The notes: a model not told the origin generated them from the letters alone. 64,000 nucleotides of DNA from Rhizobacter sp. SG703 (GCF_012275445.1 NZ_JAAZQK010000005.1:481708-545707), one strand, 5' to 3'. Positions 53,860 to 61,768 are shown, counted from the stretch's first letter. Made by a program: numbers and translations.

Positions 53860-54603
53860 TCAGCGGGAGCGATATGGCTCGCCGACGAAGCCCGCGGCGC
53901 GCATCTCGTCGGCGGGGACGAGGTAGGGGTTTGCTGTGGGATCCAGGTTGCGCAAGAAGGTGTCCCAGGCTGCGCGGTCGGCAGCGGCATCCGGCGGCAC
54001 CGTGAGCGATTCGAACCAGGCACGCGGTATCGCGCGCTCTGCACTGTGATCGAATGTTCGCGCGCTGTGGTCGAACTCCTTGCTGCACGGGAACGCTGAA
54101 GCCAATGCCGAGATCGTCCGTTGCAGCCAAGCTTCATATCCGCTGCTTGTCGGGAGGGTGAGCGAGCCAAGATGCGCCGCCTTTACCGTCGCCCACTCAA
54201 GCGCAGTCCGACTCTTTGTCAAGGCGAAGTGCCAGTCGTCGAGCAAATTGAGCACTGTCTGGCGAGGGCCGGCCGGATTTCCTTTCTGGTGAACGTCATC
54301 GCGAACGTCATCGAAATCCAGGCTGTTCGAATAGGCGGGCTGGAGCGTCGAAGCCCAAGCCGCCTCGATTCTCTGCAACGGGTCACCTACGTCGCCCGGG
54401 CCATCCAGTCTCCAAAGCACCCACTCGAGGCAGCACAAGGCTAGCGCAGCTTTTGCCTTGTAGTTGAGTTTCCAGACGGCTTCAACCAAGCGCGCCGGCT
54501 GCTCATCTGGATCGCTGAGGGATACGGCGATGCCGTTGTCCCAAGGGAAATCCAACGGGGCGTCTGAAAGGTTGCTGGGAATGAAGGTAGGTTTTGTGAG
54601 CAT
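53860..54603 (-). CDS. putative immunity protein 1 for the deaminase effector
   Basis: This 247-residue protein (MLTKPTFIPSNLSDAPLDFPWDNGIAVSLSD) has no signal peptide and is largely helical. It begins 22 bp after the stop of the deaminase-fold gene, the usual place for a cognate immunity gene. Its DNA is visibly AT-richer than the structural T6SS genes, as for the toxin gene, which suggests the two travel together. I do not recognise the family, and the function is inferred from position. Confidence 0.6.
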   Translation of the reverse strand: MLTKPTFIPSNLSDAPLDFPWDNGIAVSLSDPDEQPARLVEAVWKLNYKAKAALALCCLEWVLWRLDGPGDVGDPLQRIEAAWASTLQPAYSNSLDFDDVRDDVHQKGNPAGPRQTVLNLLDDWHFALTKSRTALEWATVKAAHLGSLTLPTSSGYEAWLQRTISALASAFPCSKEFDHSARTFDHSAERAIPRAWFESLTVPPDAAADRAAWDTFLRNLDPTANPYLVPADEMRAAGFVGEPYRSR

Positions 54604-54625
54604 TCTGATCTCCGGTGCGTGGACG

Positions 54626-55282
54626 TTATCGCATCTTCTTTTCCAGCGAGCGGCGGGCACTGTCGCTTATGTTTCCTTTGTCGTCAGTGCCGCAGTCGCT
54701 TTCGGTCAGCTTCTTCGGTTGGTTGTCGTCGTTGCACAGCCAGATCTCATGCTTGCATTCGGACATCGCGATGCACATCAACCGCTGGCAGGCAGGGCAC
54801 GGCAGGTTCGATCGTCCGCCCTGGGACGGCCGCCAATCGATCTTGAACACCATCTTCAACCCCGTCTGATCCCCCAGCGCGTCGAAGATGCGCGCCTCGG
54901 CATGACCCGACTTCTGCTTGTACGGCGGCTTGTGCCGCTTGTCGCCTGAACACATCACCGCCTCATTGCCGGAGCGCACTTCCTCGCCGCCGCCCGGCAC
55001 GAACTGCGACGGGAACATCTCGTGCGCCCGTCCGCTCGAATGCGCGCTGGCGCAGGTGGCGGTGTCGCCCCCCGCCGGCTGGAACTTGCAACTGGAGATC
55101 GTCGTTCCCTCCTGGTCTTCCAAGCCGTTCTTGTTCACCATGCGCTTGTCTTCGGTGTTGTCTCCGACATGTTCGCGTCGAGACTCGTTGTTCCCTTGCA
55201 GTTCCTCGCAATCCGTCTGGATCGGCGCCTGTGCCATCAGCGCCTGGCTGACGGTCATCGCTGCGGTGTTTCCTGTCGTCAC
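54626..55282 (-). CDS. deaminase-fold protein, likely T6SS effector
   Basis: The 218-residue protein starts at GTG with GGGGGAGG 6 bp upstream. The C-terminal half carries the zinc-dependent deaminase signature: H127-A-E129 (SGHAEARIFDAL) and P161-C162-x-x-C165 (LPCPACQRLMCIA), with a strand MVFKIDW between and HEIWLCND after, matching the deaminase beta-alpha order. The N-terminal half is polar and Cys-containing without a known domain. It directly follows the PAAR-like gene, so delivery by type VI secretion is likely. The target (nucleic acid base, nucleotide or other) is unknown. GC is lower than the operon's upstream part. Confidence 0.7.
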   Translation of the reverse strand: MTTGNTAAMTVSQALMAQAPIQTDCEELQGNNESRREHVGDNTEDKRMVNKNGLEDQEGTTISSCKFQPAGGDTATCASAHSSGRAHEMFPSQFVPGGGEEVRSGNEAVMCSGDKRHKPPYKQKSGHAEARIFDALGDQTGLKMVFKIDWRPSQGGRSNLPCPACQRLMCIAMSECKHEIWLCNDDNQPKKLTESDCGTDDKGNISDSARRSLEKKMR

Positions 55283-55295
55283 GTTCGTCCTCCCC

Positions 55296-55688
55296 CTACT
55301 TCATGTTGTTGTGGGTCGTGAGGTCGAGGTGGCGCACCGCGTTCTCGCCCTCGAACTTCACGTCGAACGACCAGGCCGCGAAGTAGGTCGTGTTCTGGAT
55401 CTGGTGGCTCATCACGCCCATGCCCAACGCCTTCGTCGCGGCTTCATCACCGTTGCTCTTCTTGTAGTTCGAGGTGTTCTTGATGCCCACCTCGTCGCCA
55501 CCCACCAGCACGGTGCGCGTGCCCGAACTGGTGTCCGACGACTTCGAGAAATTCGGGTACGGGATCGGGATCGGCCCGGCCGGCGGTGGTGGCGGCGACA
55601 GGCAGGTGTCTGGCATCGCGCCGTTCGACATGTTGCCGTCCTTGCGCGCCGACACCTCGCGTCCGTTGGCAAATACGTTCTTGCTCAT
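55296..55688 (-). CDS. PAAR-like protein (DUF4150)
   Basis: This 130-residue protein has NVFANGREVSARKDGNMSNGAMPDTCLSPPPPPAGPIPIPYPNFSKSSDTSSGTRTVLVGGDEVGIKNTSNY, reading through the DUF4150 pattern of a PAAR-like spike tip with its PxPIPYPN motif. It would sit on VgrG at the tip of the T6SS tube and carry the effector. It starts 3 bp after the ketosynthase-like stop, and its stop codon overlaps the ribosome-binding site of the deaminase gene. Confidence 0.9.
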   Translation of the reverse strand: MSKNVFANGREVSARKDGNMSNGAMPDTCLSPPPPPAGPIPIPYPNFSKSSDTSSGTRTVLVGGDEVGIKNTSNYKKSNGDEAATKALGMGVMSHQIQNTTYFAAWSFDVKFEGENAVRHLDLTTHNNMK

Positions 55689-55691
55689 TCG

Positions 55692-56738
55692 TCATTCCCC
55701 TTCTTCCGTCTGTTCCATCTGCAGCACCAGCGCCGCGCGCTCGCCGGCGTCCGACCCCACGTGGCACAGCGCGAGCGGCCCCGGCGCGTAGCCGTGCAGC
55801 GCCGCATGCGCCGCCTGCGCCAGCAGGCACGGCACGATGGCCGCGCCGATCTCTCCCAGGTACTCGATCGGGTGCCACAGCCCCAGCGGCTTCGCCCGCT
55901 CGCCGCCATTCAGCCGCCCGGCAACGAACGCGGCTTCCTTGAACTTGTAGTGCTCGCCCGACAGGTCGGTCAGCCGATAGGCGATGTCTTTCAGCGCCAC
56001 GCCTGCCCCCGCCAGCGCGGTCTTCACCGCCTGCGTCAGCCCCTGCGCGCGCAAGGCTTCGGTGCTGTCGATGCGCGCGTGCTCGAGCGCCCGGCCGGCT
56101 CCGAGGATGCGCAGCGCAGGCCCCGCGCCCGGCGCGCCCGCGCGGCCCACCAACGCCGCGGCTCCCGCCTCGCCGGGGAAGAAGCCATTCGAGTTGCCCG
56201 GCGTCATCACGCGGCGTTGCCGCTGCATCGCTTCCAGCGTGTCGCGCTGCAGGAAGCTGTCGACGCCGGCCACGACCACGTGGGCGGCACGGCCGGTGTC
56301 GATCAGTTCGGCGGCGAGTGCCAGCGCGTCGACGCAGCCGGTCTGGTCTGCCGCGAACAGGCGCGACAACGGATGCGCCACCCAGCCGAGCCGCGCCTGG
56401 ATCTGCGGCATCAGCAGCGTGTCGAGGTCGGCGAAGCGCCCCGGCCGCCCGGCTGCCGCCACGCCCAGCAGGATCGGCGTGCGCGCCGCCTCGTCGGGCG
56501 GCAACGCGGCCAGGCATTCGGCGATCGCCGGCGCCGCCAGGTCGGCCAGCTTGCCGGTGCCTTCCCACCATTGCGGCAGTGGCACCAGCGCGCCGCGCAG
56601 CGGCTGGCCGGTTTCGCGGTCGAGCCAATCGGTGCGTCGCACCGCGCTGATGCCGGCCCGCAGCGCGGCAAGCGTCGACGGCGCGTTGAAGCCCAGCGCG
56701 CTGACCAGCCCGAAGCGGCGCACCGCAAGCCCGATCAT
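55692..56738 (-). CDS. ketosynthase/thiolase-like T6SS accessory protein
   Basis: The 348-residue protein has a thiolase-fold pattern: LAVRRFGLVSALGFNAPSTLAALRAGISAVRRTDW at the N-terminus, LFAADQTGCVDALALAAELIDTGRAAHVVVAGVDSF around the position of the ketosynthase Cys, and FFPGEAGAAALVG. Typical ketosynthase His motifs are not obvious, so catalysis is doubtful. Proteins of this kind occur in DUF2169/DUF4150 clusters, where they are thought to act as effector adaptors. It overlaps DUF2169 by ATGA. Confidence 0.75.
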   Translation of the reverse strand: MIGLAVRRFGLVSALGFNAPSTLAALRAGISAVRRTDWLDRETGQPLRGALVPLPQWWEGTGKLADLAAPAIAECLAALPPDEAARTPILLGVAAAGRPGRFADLDTLLMPQIQARLGWVAHPLSRLFAADQTGCVDALALAAELIDTGRAAHVVVAGVDSFLQRDTLEAMQRQRRVMTPGNSNGFFPGEAGAAALVGRAGAPGAGPALRILGAGRALEHARIDSTEALRAQGLTQAVKTALAGAGVALKDIAYRLTDLSGEHYKFKEAAFVAGRLNGGERAKPLGLWHPIEYLGEIGAAIVPCLLAQAAHAALHGYAPGPLALCHVGSDAGERAALVLQMEQTEEGE

Positions 56739-57838
56739 GGCCGGCCTCCGCGGGCCTTCGCGCGCACGGCGTCGGCCAGGCTCGCGTGGTAGGTCTTGCC
56801 TGGAAAGCGCCGCTCGCGATGCCACTGTGTCGACATCTCGCCGGCGATGACCTCCTTCACGTCGAAGACGCTGCGCCCGAGCGGCAGCGCCACGCGCCAC
56901 GTGAGGCTGAAGCGGCCTTCGTCGGGCTCGAACACGAGGGTGTCGATGCTGGCTTCGCGCGTCACGTCGTGCCCGCGGTGCGGGATGAAGGTGACCGGCA
57001 TCGCCCGGCGCGGCAATGCGAACCGGCGCAGCCCGTCGGGCGTCAGGTTCTTCAGCACCACCTCTTCGCCGCCCTGCGGCCAGGGCATCACCTGGTCGGG
57101 CGCCGCGGCCTGGAAATAGCGCTCGTCGAAATCGTCCGGCCACAGCGGCGCGGTGTTCTCGATCCAGTCCTGGTCGTAGGTGCCCGCATGCCGGCGCCGC
57201 GGCAGCCAGCTGCGCCCGATCGGCGAGAAGGCCTGCGGCCGGTAGCGGCCGTCGGGCGAGTCGACGTCTTCGTCCAGCGCTTCGGTGCTGGGCAGCGGCT
57301 GGCCGTCGATGTGCTGCAGCCGGTGCCAGTAGCCGCGGCCGACCGGGTTCTCCTCGTAGGCATGGATGCGGCCATCGGCCTCGTCGGTGCGGTCGGTGCC
57401 GCCGAAGGCCACGTCGTACGAGATCGGCAGCTGCGAGAAATACTGCGGCGCCGAACGCGTGGCCCCAACCAGCCGCTTCTGCCAATGGCGCGGGCCCACG
57501 ACCTTGAATTGCTTGACCAGGCTGCCGACCTTCAGCCCGACCCCGCAGTGCGTGGTCGGGCGCCCGCCCGGGGCGTGGGCGCTGCCCAGCAGCAGCACGT
57601 CGCACGCCGGCTTGCCGTGTGCGTAGTCGGATTCGTGCAGCGGCGCGCTTGCGCCGGGTTCGCCGCTGAAACGGTCGGCCTCCACCAGCGGTACCTGCCC
57701 GGCATGCAACTGCGCCTCGCCGCCGTGGTCCGGCAGCGCATAGGTGGCCTTGACGATCACCACCAGCAGCTCGCGGCCGTCGCGGCGGAAGCCGAAGGTC
57801 CAGCCTGCGGGCACGCCGCTCACGTTCGTGAACCTCAT
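56735..57838 (-). CDS. DUF2169 effector-adaptor protein
   Basis: This 367-residue protein shows the DUF2169 start (VPAGWTFGFRRDGRELLVVIVKATYALPDHGG), then SDYAHGKPACDVLLLGSAHAPGG, LPISYDVAFGGTDR and HRLQHIDGQPLPSTEALDEDVDSPDGRYRPQAFSPIGRSW, all typical. DUF2169 proteins are T6SS adaptors that help load effectors onto VgrG/PAAR. It overlaps both neighbours by 4 bp. Confidence 0.9.
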   Translation of the reverse strand: MRFTNVSGVPAGWTFGFRRDGRELLVVIVKATYALPDHGGEAQLHAGQVPLVEADRFSGEPGASAPLHESDYAHGKPACDVLLLGSAHAPGGRPTTHCGVGLKVGSLVKQFKVVGPRHWQKRLVGATRSAPQYFSQLPISYDVAFGGTDRTDEADGRIHAYEENPVGRGYWHRLQHIDGQPLPSTEALDEDVDSPDGRYRPQAFSPIGRSWLPRRRHAGTYDQDWIENTAPLWPDDFDERYFQAAAPDQVMPWPQGGEEVVLKNLTPDGLRRFALPRRAMPVTFIPHRGHDVTREASIDTLVFEPDEGRFSLTWRVALPLGRSVFDVKEVIAGEMSTQWHRERRFPGKTYHASLADAVRAKARGGRP

Positions 57839-59100
57839 GCGGGGAACCTGCGCAGTTGCCAGTCGGCGCGCCCGCCGACCGCGAACAGCGGCTGTGCCGC
57901 ATCGAGCCGCGCCAGTTCGATGGCCGCTGCCGCGCGCTGGCGCTGGAAGCCGGTGCGCAGCACCTGCACCGCGCCGGCCACCGACACCGGCGCGCCGCCC
58001 AGATGGCGCTGCCCCGGCGCGAAGCGCGGCGCCTGCGCCTGCCACCAGGCCACGACGCGTGCGGCATCGGGCCACGGCAGGTGTTCGTCGGCCGCATCGG
58101 GCGGTGCGGCGGCGGCCGGCGCGTCGGTTGCCAGGTCGAGCAGCTTGAGGTCGGCGCCGGTGAGCATCGTCACCGCCGCGCCGGCCACGGCGGCGTGCTG
58201 CGCACCGGCGCACTGGTCGAGCAGCCACGGCATCGTGGCCGGGTCGCCGAGTGCGCCCACCGCTTGCAGGGCTTGGCGCCGCCGTACAGGGTCGGCGGCG
58301 AGCACGCGGATGGCTTCGCGCGCCCACTGCGGGTCGCCGCAACGCATGCCGACCTGGATCGCCTCGTCGCACAGCTCGGCCGATGCGAGGCCGGTCTCGA
58401 AGGCCGTGCGCGCGGCCTCGGTGTCACCCATCAGCGCCAGCGATGTGGCGGCCCGAAAGCGGCAGTGGGCATCGTCGTCGCGCAACGCGGCGGCCAGCAG
58501 CGGGCGCAATTCGCCGAGCTTGTGCTCGCCGACCGCCTGCAAGGCACCGGCGCGCACGGTGGCATCGTCGTCGCCGAGCAGGAACTCGAGCGTGGAATTC
58601 GTGTGCGCGCGGTGCGCACTGCGTGCTGCGCAGGCGATCCAGCGGTGCAGTGCGAGCGGCGGCTGCTGCAGCCGCTGCAGGCTCCAGTCGATCTGGTCGA
58701 GCGGGATCCAGGCCAGTGCATCGCACACCGCCCGGGCATGGCGCGGGTCGACCGGTGCCAGCGCCAGAACGTGGCGCATGCCGTCGAGGTCGCGGCGCTC
58801 GAAGGCCAGGTGGCTGGCGACGAACAACGCGCCGGCCTCGCCGCCGCCCAGGCCGTCGAATGCGGCACGCGCGCCGGCCGCGCCGGCCACCTGCAGCCCG
58901 GCCAGGTGCGCAAGCAGCCGCTCGTCGAGCCGCGCCAGCTGGTCGAGCGTGTAATGGGGCGCGCGCACCGCCTGACGGTGCAATGTCCACAGGAAGGCCG
59001 CTTCGCTCGCGTGCTCGCTCACCACCGGGTGGTTGACCAGCGCGGAGATCTCGCGCGGTGCGAAGCCGAAGACGAAGCGCGGCGCCGATGCGTCCAGCAT
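57835..59100 (-). CDS. HEAT-repeat T6SS-associated protein
   Basis: The 421-residue protein is made of helical pairs with repeated ...RFRAATSLALMGDTEAARTAFETGL and VRAGALQAVGEHKLGELRPLLAAAL segments, i.e. HEAT repeats over about 150-330, inside a longer helical protein resembling the TIGR02270 family found in T6SS clusters. It is presumably a scaffold or adaptor in the cytosol. It starts 14 bp after the DUF6484 stop and overlaps DUF2169 by ATGA. Confidence 0.8.
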   Translation of the reverse strand: MLDASAPRFVFGFAPREISALVNHPVVSEHASEAAFLWTLHRQAVRAPHYTLDQLARLDERLLAHLAGLQVAGAAGARAAFDGLGGGEAGALFVASHLAFERRDLDGMRHVLALAPVDPRHARAVCDALAWIPLDQIDWSLQRLQQPPLALHRWIACAARSAHRAHTNSTLEFLLGDDDATVRAGALQAVGEHKLGELRPLLAAALRDDDAHCRFRAATSLALMGDTEAARTAFETGLASAELCDEAIQVGMRCGDPQWAREAIRVLAADPVRRRQALQAVGALGDPATMPWLLDQCAGAQHAAVAGAAVTMLTGADLKLLDLATDAPAAAAPPDAADEHLPWPDAARVVAWWQAQAPRFAPGQRHLGGAPVSVAGAVQVLRTGFQRQRAAAAIELARLDAAQPLFAVGGRADWQLRRFPA

Positions 59101-59114
59101 GCCGCCTGCCCCGC

Positions 59115-59639
59115 TCAGTTCAGCTGCACCGAACCGCCGCGGATCCGGTTCGCGCCCGTCGCGTCGGTCAGGATGTCTGCGCCGCGCAGCTCGATGCGGC
59201 CGTCGCTGCGCAGGGTCAGCGCAGCCTTGCCGCAGCGCAGGACGAGTTCATGCGTGGCCGCGATGGTCAACCGCTCGCCGTCGACGTCGACCTTGACCCG
59301 GCCCGGCTGTTCATCGAGCGGCCAGCCGGTGCCGCCGCGCACGACGCCGGTGACGAGCGGCCGAGCGAGATCGCCGCCGTCAAAGACCAGCAGCACGTCG
59401 GCGCCGACGTGGGCCGGCCGCAGGTCGACGACACAGCGCGCCGGCACCGCGCCCGGTTGCAATTGCCCGGGGAACGTGACGAGCGGCGTGGTGCCGCCGT
59501 CGCCGAGCGCCAGCAGGCGGCCGACCAATGCCGCCGGTGCGGCCGCGATGGGCGCGGCGCGCGGGGCGCGCAACAAGGGTGCCAGCAAATCGTCGTCTGT
59601 GGCCTGTACCTTGGCCGGCGCGAGTGTGTCCCGCTTCAT
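59115..59639 (-). CDS. DUF6484 / OB-fold T6SS accessory protein
   Basis: This 174-residue protein starts MKRDTLAPAKVQATDDDLLAPLLRAPRAA. Strand-rich sequence follows: ALVGRLLALGDGGTTPLVTFPGQ, GADVLLVFDGGDLARPLVTGVV and RLTIAATHELVLRCGKAALTLRSDGRIELRGADILTDA. The last resembles the VgrG gp5-like beta-prism tail, as in DUF6484 proteins. A structural or adaptor role at the spike is inferred. An in-frame ATG upstream would add 28 residues without strand pattern. Confidence 0.75.
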   Translation of the reverse strand: MKRDTLAPAKVQATDDDLLAPLLRAPRAAPIAAAPAALVGRLLALGDGGTTPLVTFPGQLQPGAVPARCVVDLRPAHVGADVLLVFDGGDLARPLVTGVVRGGTGWPLDEQPGRVKVDVDGERLTIAATHELVLRCGKAALTLRSDGRIELRGADILTDATGANRIRGGSVQLN

Positions 59640-59727
59640 GTGTTCGATCTCCCTGGCGCTGCTGCGCCCGCTTTGTCGAACGATCCTATCGCAGGTGCCG
59701 CCCGATCTGGGCAGCACCTTCACGGCA

Positions 59728-60174
59728 TCAGCCCGGCGGCACCGAGGGGCTGCGGCGCCGTGGCGGCATCACGCCGAACTCTGGCGCGCGCAGTTCCTGA
59801 TCGCCGACCCAGCCGACTAGGCGCTTGGCCTGGTCGCCGATGAGTTCGAGCGACGCGATGCACAGGCCGCGCAGGGCGGCGTCTTGCGCGCGGTGCACGC
59901 AGGGCGGCACGCCGGCGGGCGGGGGCTTGGGGCGTTCTCGTTCATCGACTTCGAGCCACGCGGCGACGCCGTCGCTGACGTCGATGACGTGTTCCAGCAG
60001 GCGATGCACCAGGCCGGCCTTCAGCGTGAACTCGACGCTGTCGACCGAGGCGGGGGCGGTGCAGTGCAGCCGGGGTTTGAAGCGCGGGCCGTGCGGCAGG
60101 CTCGGTTCGAAGGGCGGGGCGTGGGAAGCCGACGCGGGGGATGCGGGGGAGGCGATCGGATCGGTGGCGGTCAT
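59728..60174 (-). CDS. unknown protein, first structural gene of the T6SS accessory operon
   Basis: The 148-residue protein starts MTATDPIASPASPASASHAPPFEPSLPHGPRFKPRLHC with GAGGAGG 8 bp upstream. Later segments are SVEFTLKAGLVHRLLEHVIDVSDGVAAWLEVDERERPKPPP and ALRGLCIASLELIGDQAKRLVGWVGDQELR. The N-terminus is Pro/Ser-rich. I do not recognise it. Its ATG overlaps the stop of a 35-codon leader ORF by 4 bp, so translation is probably coupled to the leader. Confidence 0.65.
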   Translation of the reverse strand: MTATDPIASPASPASASHAPPFEPSLPHGPRFKPRLHCTAPASVDSVEFTLKAGLVHRLLEHVIDVSDGVAAWLEVDERERPKPPPAGVPPCVHRAQDAALRGLCIASLELIGDQAKRLVGWVGDQELRAPEFGVMPPRRRSPSVPPG

Positions 60175-60278
60175 CTTGACGGCCTCCTCGCGGCGGAGGG
60201 AGAACCCGCTTGGTCGGACTGCGATGGCGAAGCGGGAAAGGTCGGCGCGGGGAGGGCGCCAACGGGGGTACCAGCCAT
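60171..60278 (-). CDS. 35-codon leader ORF overlapping the first T6SS accessory gene
   Basis: ATG 60278 is preceded by ACAGGAG with a 9-nt spacer and opens a 35-codon frame (MAGTPVGALPAPTFPASPSQ...) that ends in TGA at 60171-60173, overlapping the next ATG. The peptide is Pro/Ala/Ser-rich without a recognised domain. Its Shine-Dalgarno sequence is part of an 8-bp stem with upstream RNA. It is best read as a regulatory leader peptide; a longer in-frame extension upstream looks like structured RNA rather than protein. Confidence 0.45.
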   Translation of the reverse strand: MAGTPVGALPAPTFPASPSQSDQAGSPSAARRPSR

Positions 60279-60287
60279 GGTGAAGGG

Positions 60288-60392
60288 CTCCTGTGTTGCG
60301 GTTAAAGCCGCCACGAGCGCTGTCAAACACGGGTGGCGGCCCAAAGCAGGGTTGACAGACCGGAACACAGGAACCGGCGAGCCCGAAGGCTC
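60288..60392 (-). ncRNA. structured leader RNA candidate with pseudoknot and SD-covering stem
   Basis: Read on the minus strand, GAGCC-UUCG-GGCUC (60392-60379) is a UUCG-capped hairpin. CCUGUGUU (60371-60364) can pair with AACACAGG (60297-60290), which contains the leader Shine-Dalgarno bases. Inside that stem, CUGUCAA (60358-60352) pairs with UUGACAG (60326-60320) and GCCGCCAC (60340-60333) pairs with GUGGCGGC (60314-60307). The last two helices cross, forming an H-type pseudoknot. All pairings are Watson-Crick. Function as a riboswitch, ribosomal-protein-like leader or other cis-regulator is an inference, and I did not match it to a known class. Confidence 0.45.
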
Positions 60393-60440
60393 CCCCACCC
60401 GGGCCGCCCAAATCTGGAGTGGCATAGGTGTGCGACGCGC

Positions 60441-60464
60441 AAAAGAAAAGCCGCTGTGGCGGCT
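60441..60464 (-). terminator. intrinsic terminator downstream of a small gene
   Basis: On the minus strand AGCCGC-CACA-GCGGCT is followed by TTTCTTTT: a 6-bp GC stem with 4-nt loop and U-tract. It lies 87 bp after the stop of the 101-residue gene at 60551-60856 and upstream of the structured T6SS leader. It could separate the two units or act as an attenuator. Confidence 0.65.
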
Positions 60465-60550
60465 GCGCGCCTGTGTGTTCAGGCTGTCAAACCTGGCCTG
60501 CGATGGGGCAGGCGAGGGGAATGTATCACTGCCGCCGGGGGCGGCTGCCG

Positions 60551-60856
60551 TCAGTCCCGCGGGTCGCCGAAGGCCTCGATGAACTCGTCGATGAAGCGCT
60601 GCGATCCGGTCAAGGTCAGCGTGATCGCATGCCACTGCCCGTCTTCGACATTCACCTGCAGGTCGTGATCCCAGTCCATGCCCTCGTCCGCTGGACCGTG
60701 CGTGTGCGGGAAGCGGCGCCATGCCCAGTCGAGCAATTGCTGCGCCTCGGCCATCGCAGCCGCGTGATGCCCGGCGGTGGTGGAGGCCATGGCTTCGAGC
60801 GTGGTGATGCCTTCGGCGTTGTCGCTGAGGTCCAGGGTGAGGTAGTGCATAGACAT
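60551..60856 (-). CDS. small acidic protein of unknown function
   Basis: This 101-residue protein (MSMHYLTLDLSDNAEGITTLEAMASTTAGHHAAAMAEAQQLLDWAWRRFPHTHGPADEGMDWDHDLQVNVEDGQWHAITLTLTGSQRFIDEFIEAFGD) reads as a soluble alpha/beta protein with a central amphipathic helix and C-terminal strands. I recognise no family and there is no signal peptide. An intrinsic terminator follows. Confidence 0.65.
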   Translation of the reverse strand: MSMHYLTLDLSDNAEGITTLEAMASTTAGHHAAAMAEAQQLLDWAWRRFPHTHGPADEGMDWDHDLQVNVEDGQWHAITLTLTGSQRFIDEFIEAFGDPRD

Positions 60857-61230
60857 GCGCGATTGTGTCGGCGAGTGAAGGAGTGCTCGCTGTTCAATGC
60901 GTTGGCCGCTATGCAGCGGTTGCTGTCTTTCAAAGCGGTGGGGTCAGTTCGCTGTCTCGGCCAGGTAGCGGCCATCGATCCAACAGCGATCGCTCTTGCT
61001 CAATGGCCGCTCATGGATGTGCAGCTGACGCTGCCGAAGCCGATGCGCGTTGAGGCCACTCGAACGGCTGCTGTTCGCTTCGGCGAATGGGAACACCCGA
61101 CCCGTTGCCGTCGTTCGCCGCCTCGGACTTGACGCCACAAAGCGGTCATTCAGTGACAGCATGACTAGCAGGCATGCAGAGCGAATGTCGTGATAAGGTC
61201 GCTGGACATCGACCCGCAAACGATAGCCTC
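60857..61230. other. gene-poor gap with degenerate repeat copies
   Basis: No gene with convincing coding pattern was found in these 374 bp. On the minus strand GTCACTGAATGACCGCTTTG (61157-61138) resembles the core of the 45-bp repeats at 62.4-63.9 kb. GGCCGCTATGCAGCGGTTGC at about 60904 is an inverted repeat that may be a further decayed copy. Confidence 0.4.
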
Positions 61231-61641
61231 ATGCCCGACTTGCCTCTCACCGCCATCCAGGTTCCGTTCAATGACGACGCCGTCAAGGTTGCGCACCTTC
61301 ATTGGAGCGATGGCGATCAACCGACGAGAATCGCCGTAGCATCGCGGCGGTCCGGTCGCTCCTGCATCGTCGAGTTCGACGCGGTGATTGGTCTACGAAT
61401 GTTGGATGAACTCGACTTGGCGTCTACGTGGCAGGGGGTACCGGCAGATGTCCTGAAGTCAAGTTGGCTCTTTGCTGTCAAGTCGGGCGGTTGGTTCGAG
61501 CTCGAAGCGACTCGCCCGGATTTCTACACCCAGCACGTGCTGCAGAAGCCTACCGAGTTCCTGGTTGCAGGCTTCCAGGATTGCGTCTCGGTGCTTGCTC
61601 TTTCGGTCCCCAGAATTCTTGAGATGAGTTCTGAGGCCTGA
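61231..61641 (+). CDS. unknown cytosolic protein
   Basis: The 136-residue protein (MPDLPLTAIQVPFNDDAVKVAHLHWSDGDQPTRIAVASRRSGRSCIVEFDAVIGLRMLDELDL) alternates short strands and helices, with a Trp/Phe-rich middle (SSWLFAVKSGGWFELEATRPDFY). It has the look of small immunity-type proteins, but no family is recognised. DNA composition is more AT-rich than the T6SS genes. The start is the ATG at the first strand. Confidence 0.6.
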   Translation: MPDLPLTAIQVPFNDDAVKVAHLHWSDGDQPTRIAVASRRSGRSCIVEFDAVIGLRMLDELDLASTWQGVPADVLKSSWLFAVKSGGWFELEATRPDFYTQHVLQKPTEFLVAGFQDCVSVLALSVPRILEMSSEA

Positions 61642-61768
61642 GGCCCTTGCCGATAGCCGCGGATGGTCAAGGTCCGCGACTGCCGACGGAGACATCCCTC
61701 TCAGCACCGCGGAGCGCCCGATGTCGTTGAAGTGCCAAGCAGCACCTCGCGGAGGTTTGGGCTCGCCA

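Noticed and set aside
53067..60278. A complete type VI secretion system
   Set aside because: Only accessory, tip and effector genes are present; no sheath, tube, ATPase or membrane-complex genes occur in the window.
60171..60722. 183-codon minus-strand frame through the leader region
   Set aside because: It runs across a terminator-like hairpin and the antisense-paired RNA helices and overlaps another gene; its sequence is better explained by RNA structure, with only the last 35 codons a plausible leader ORF.
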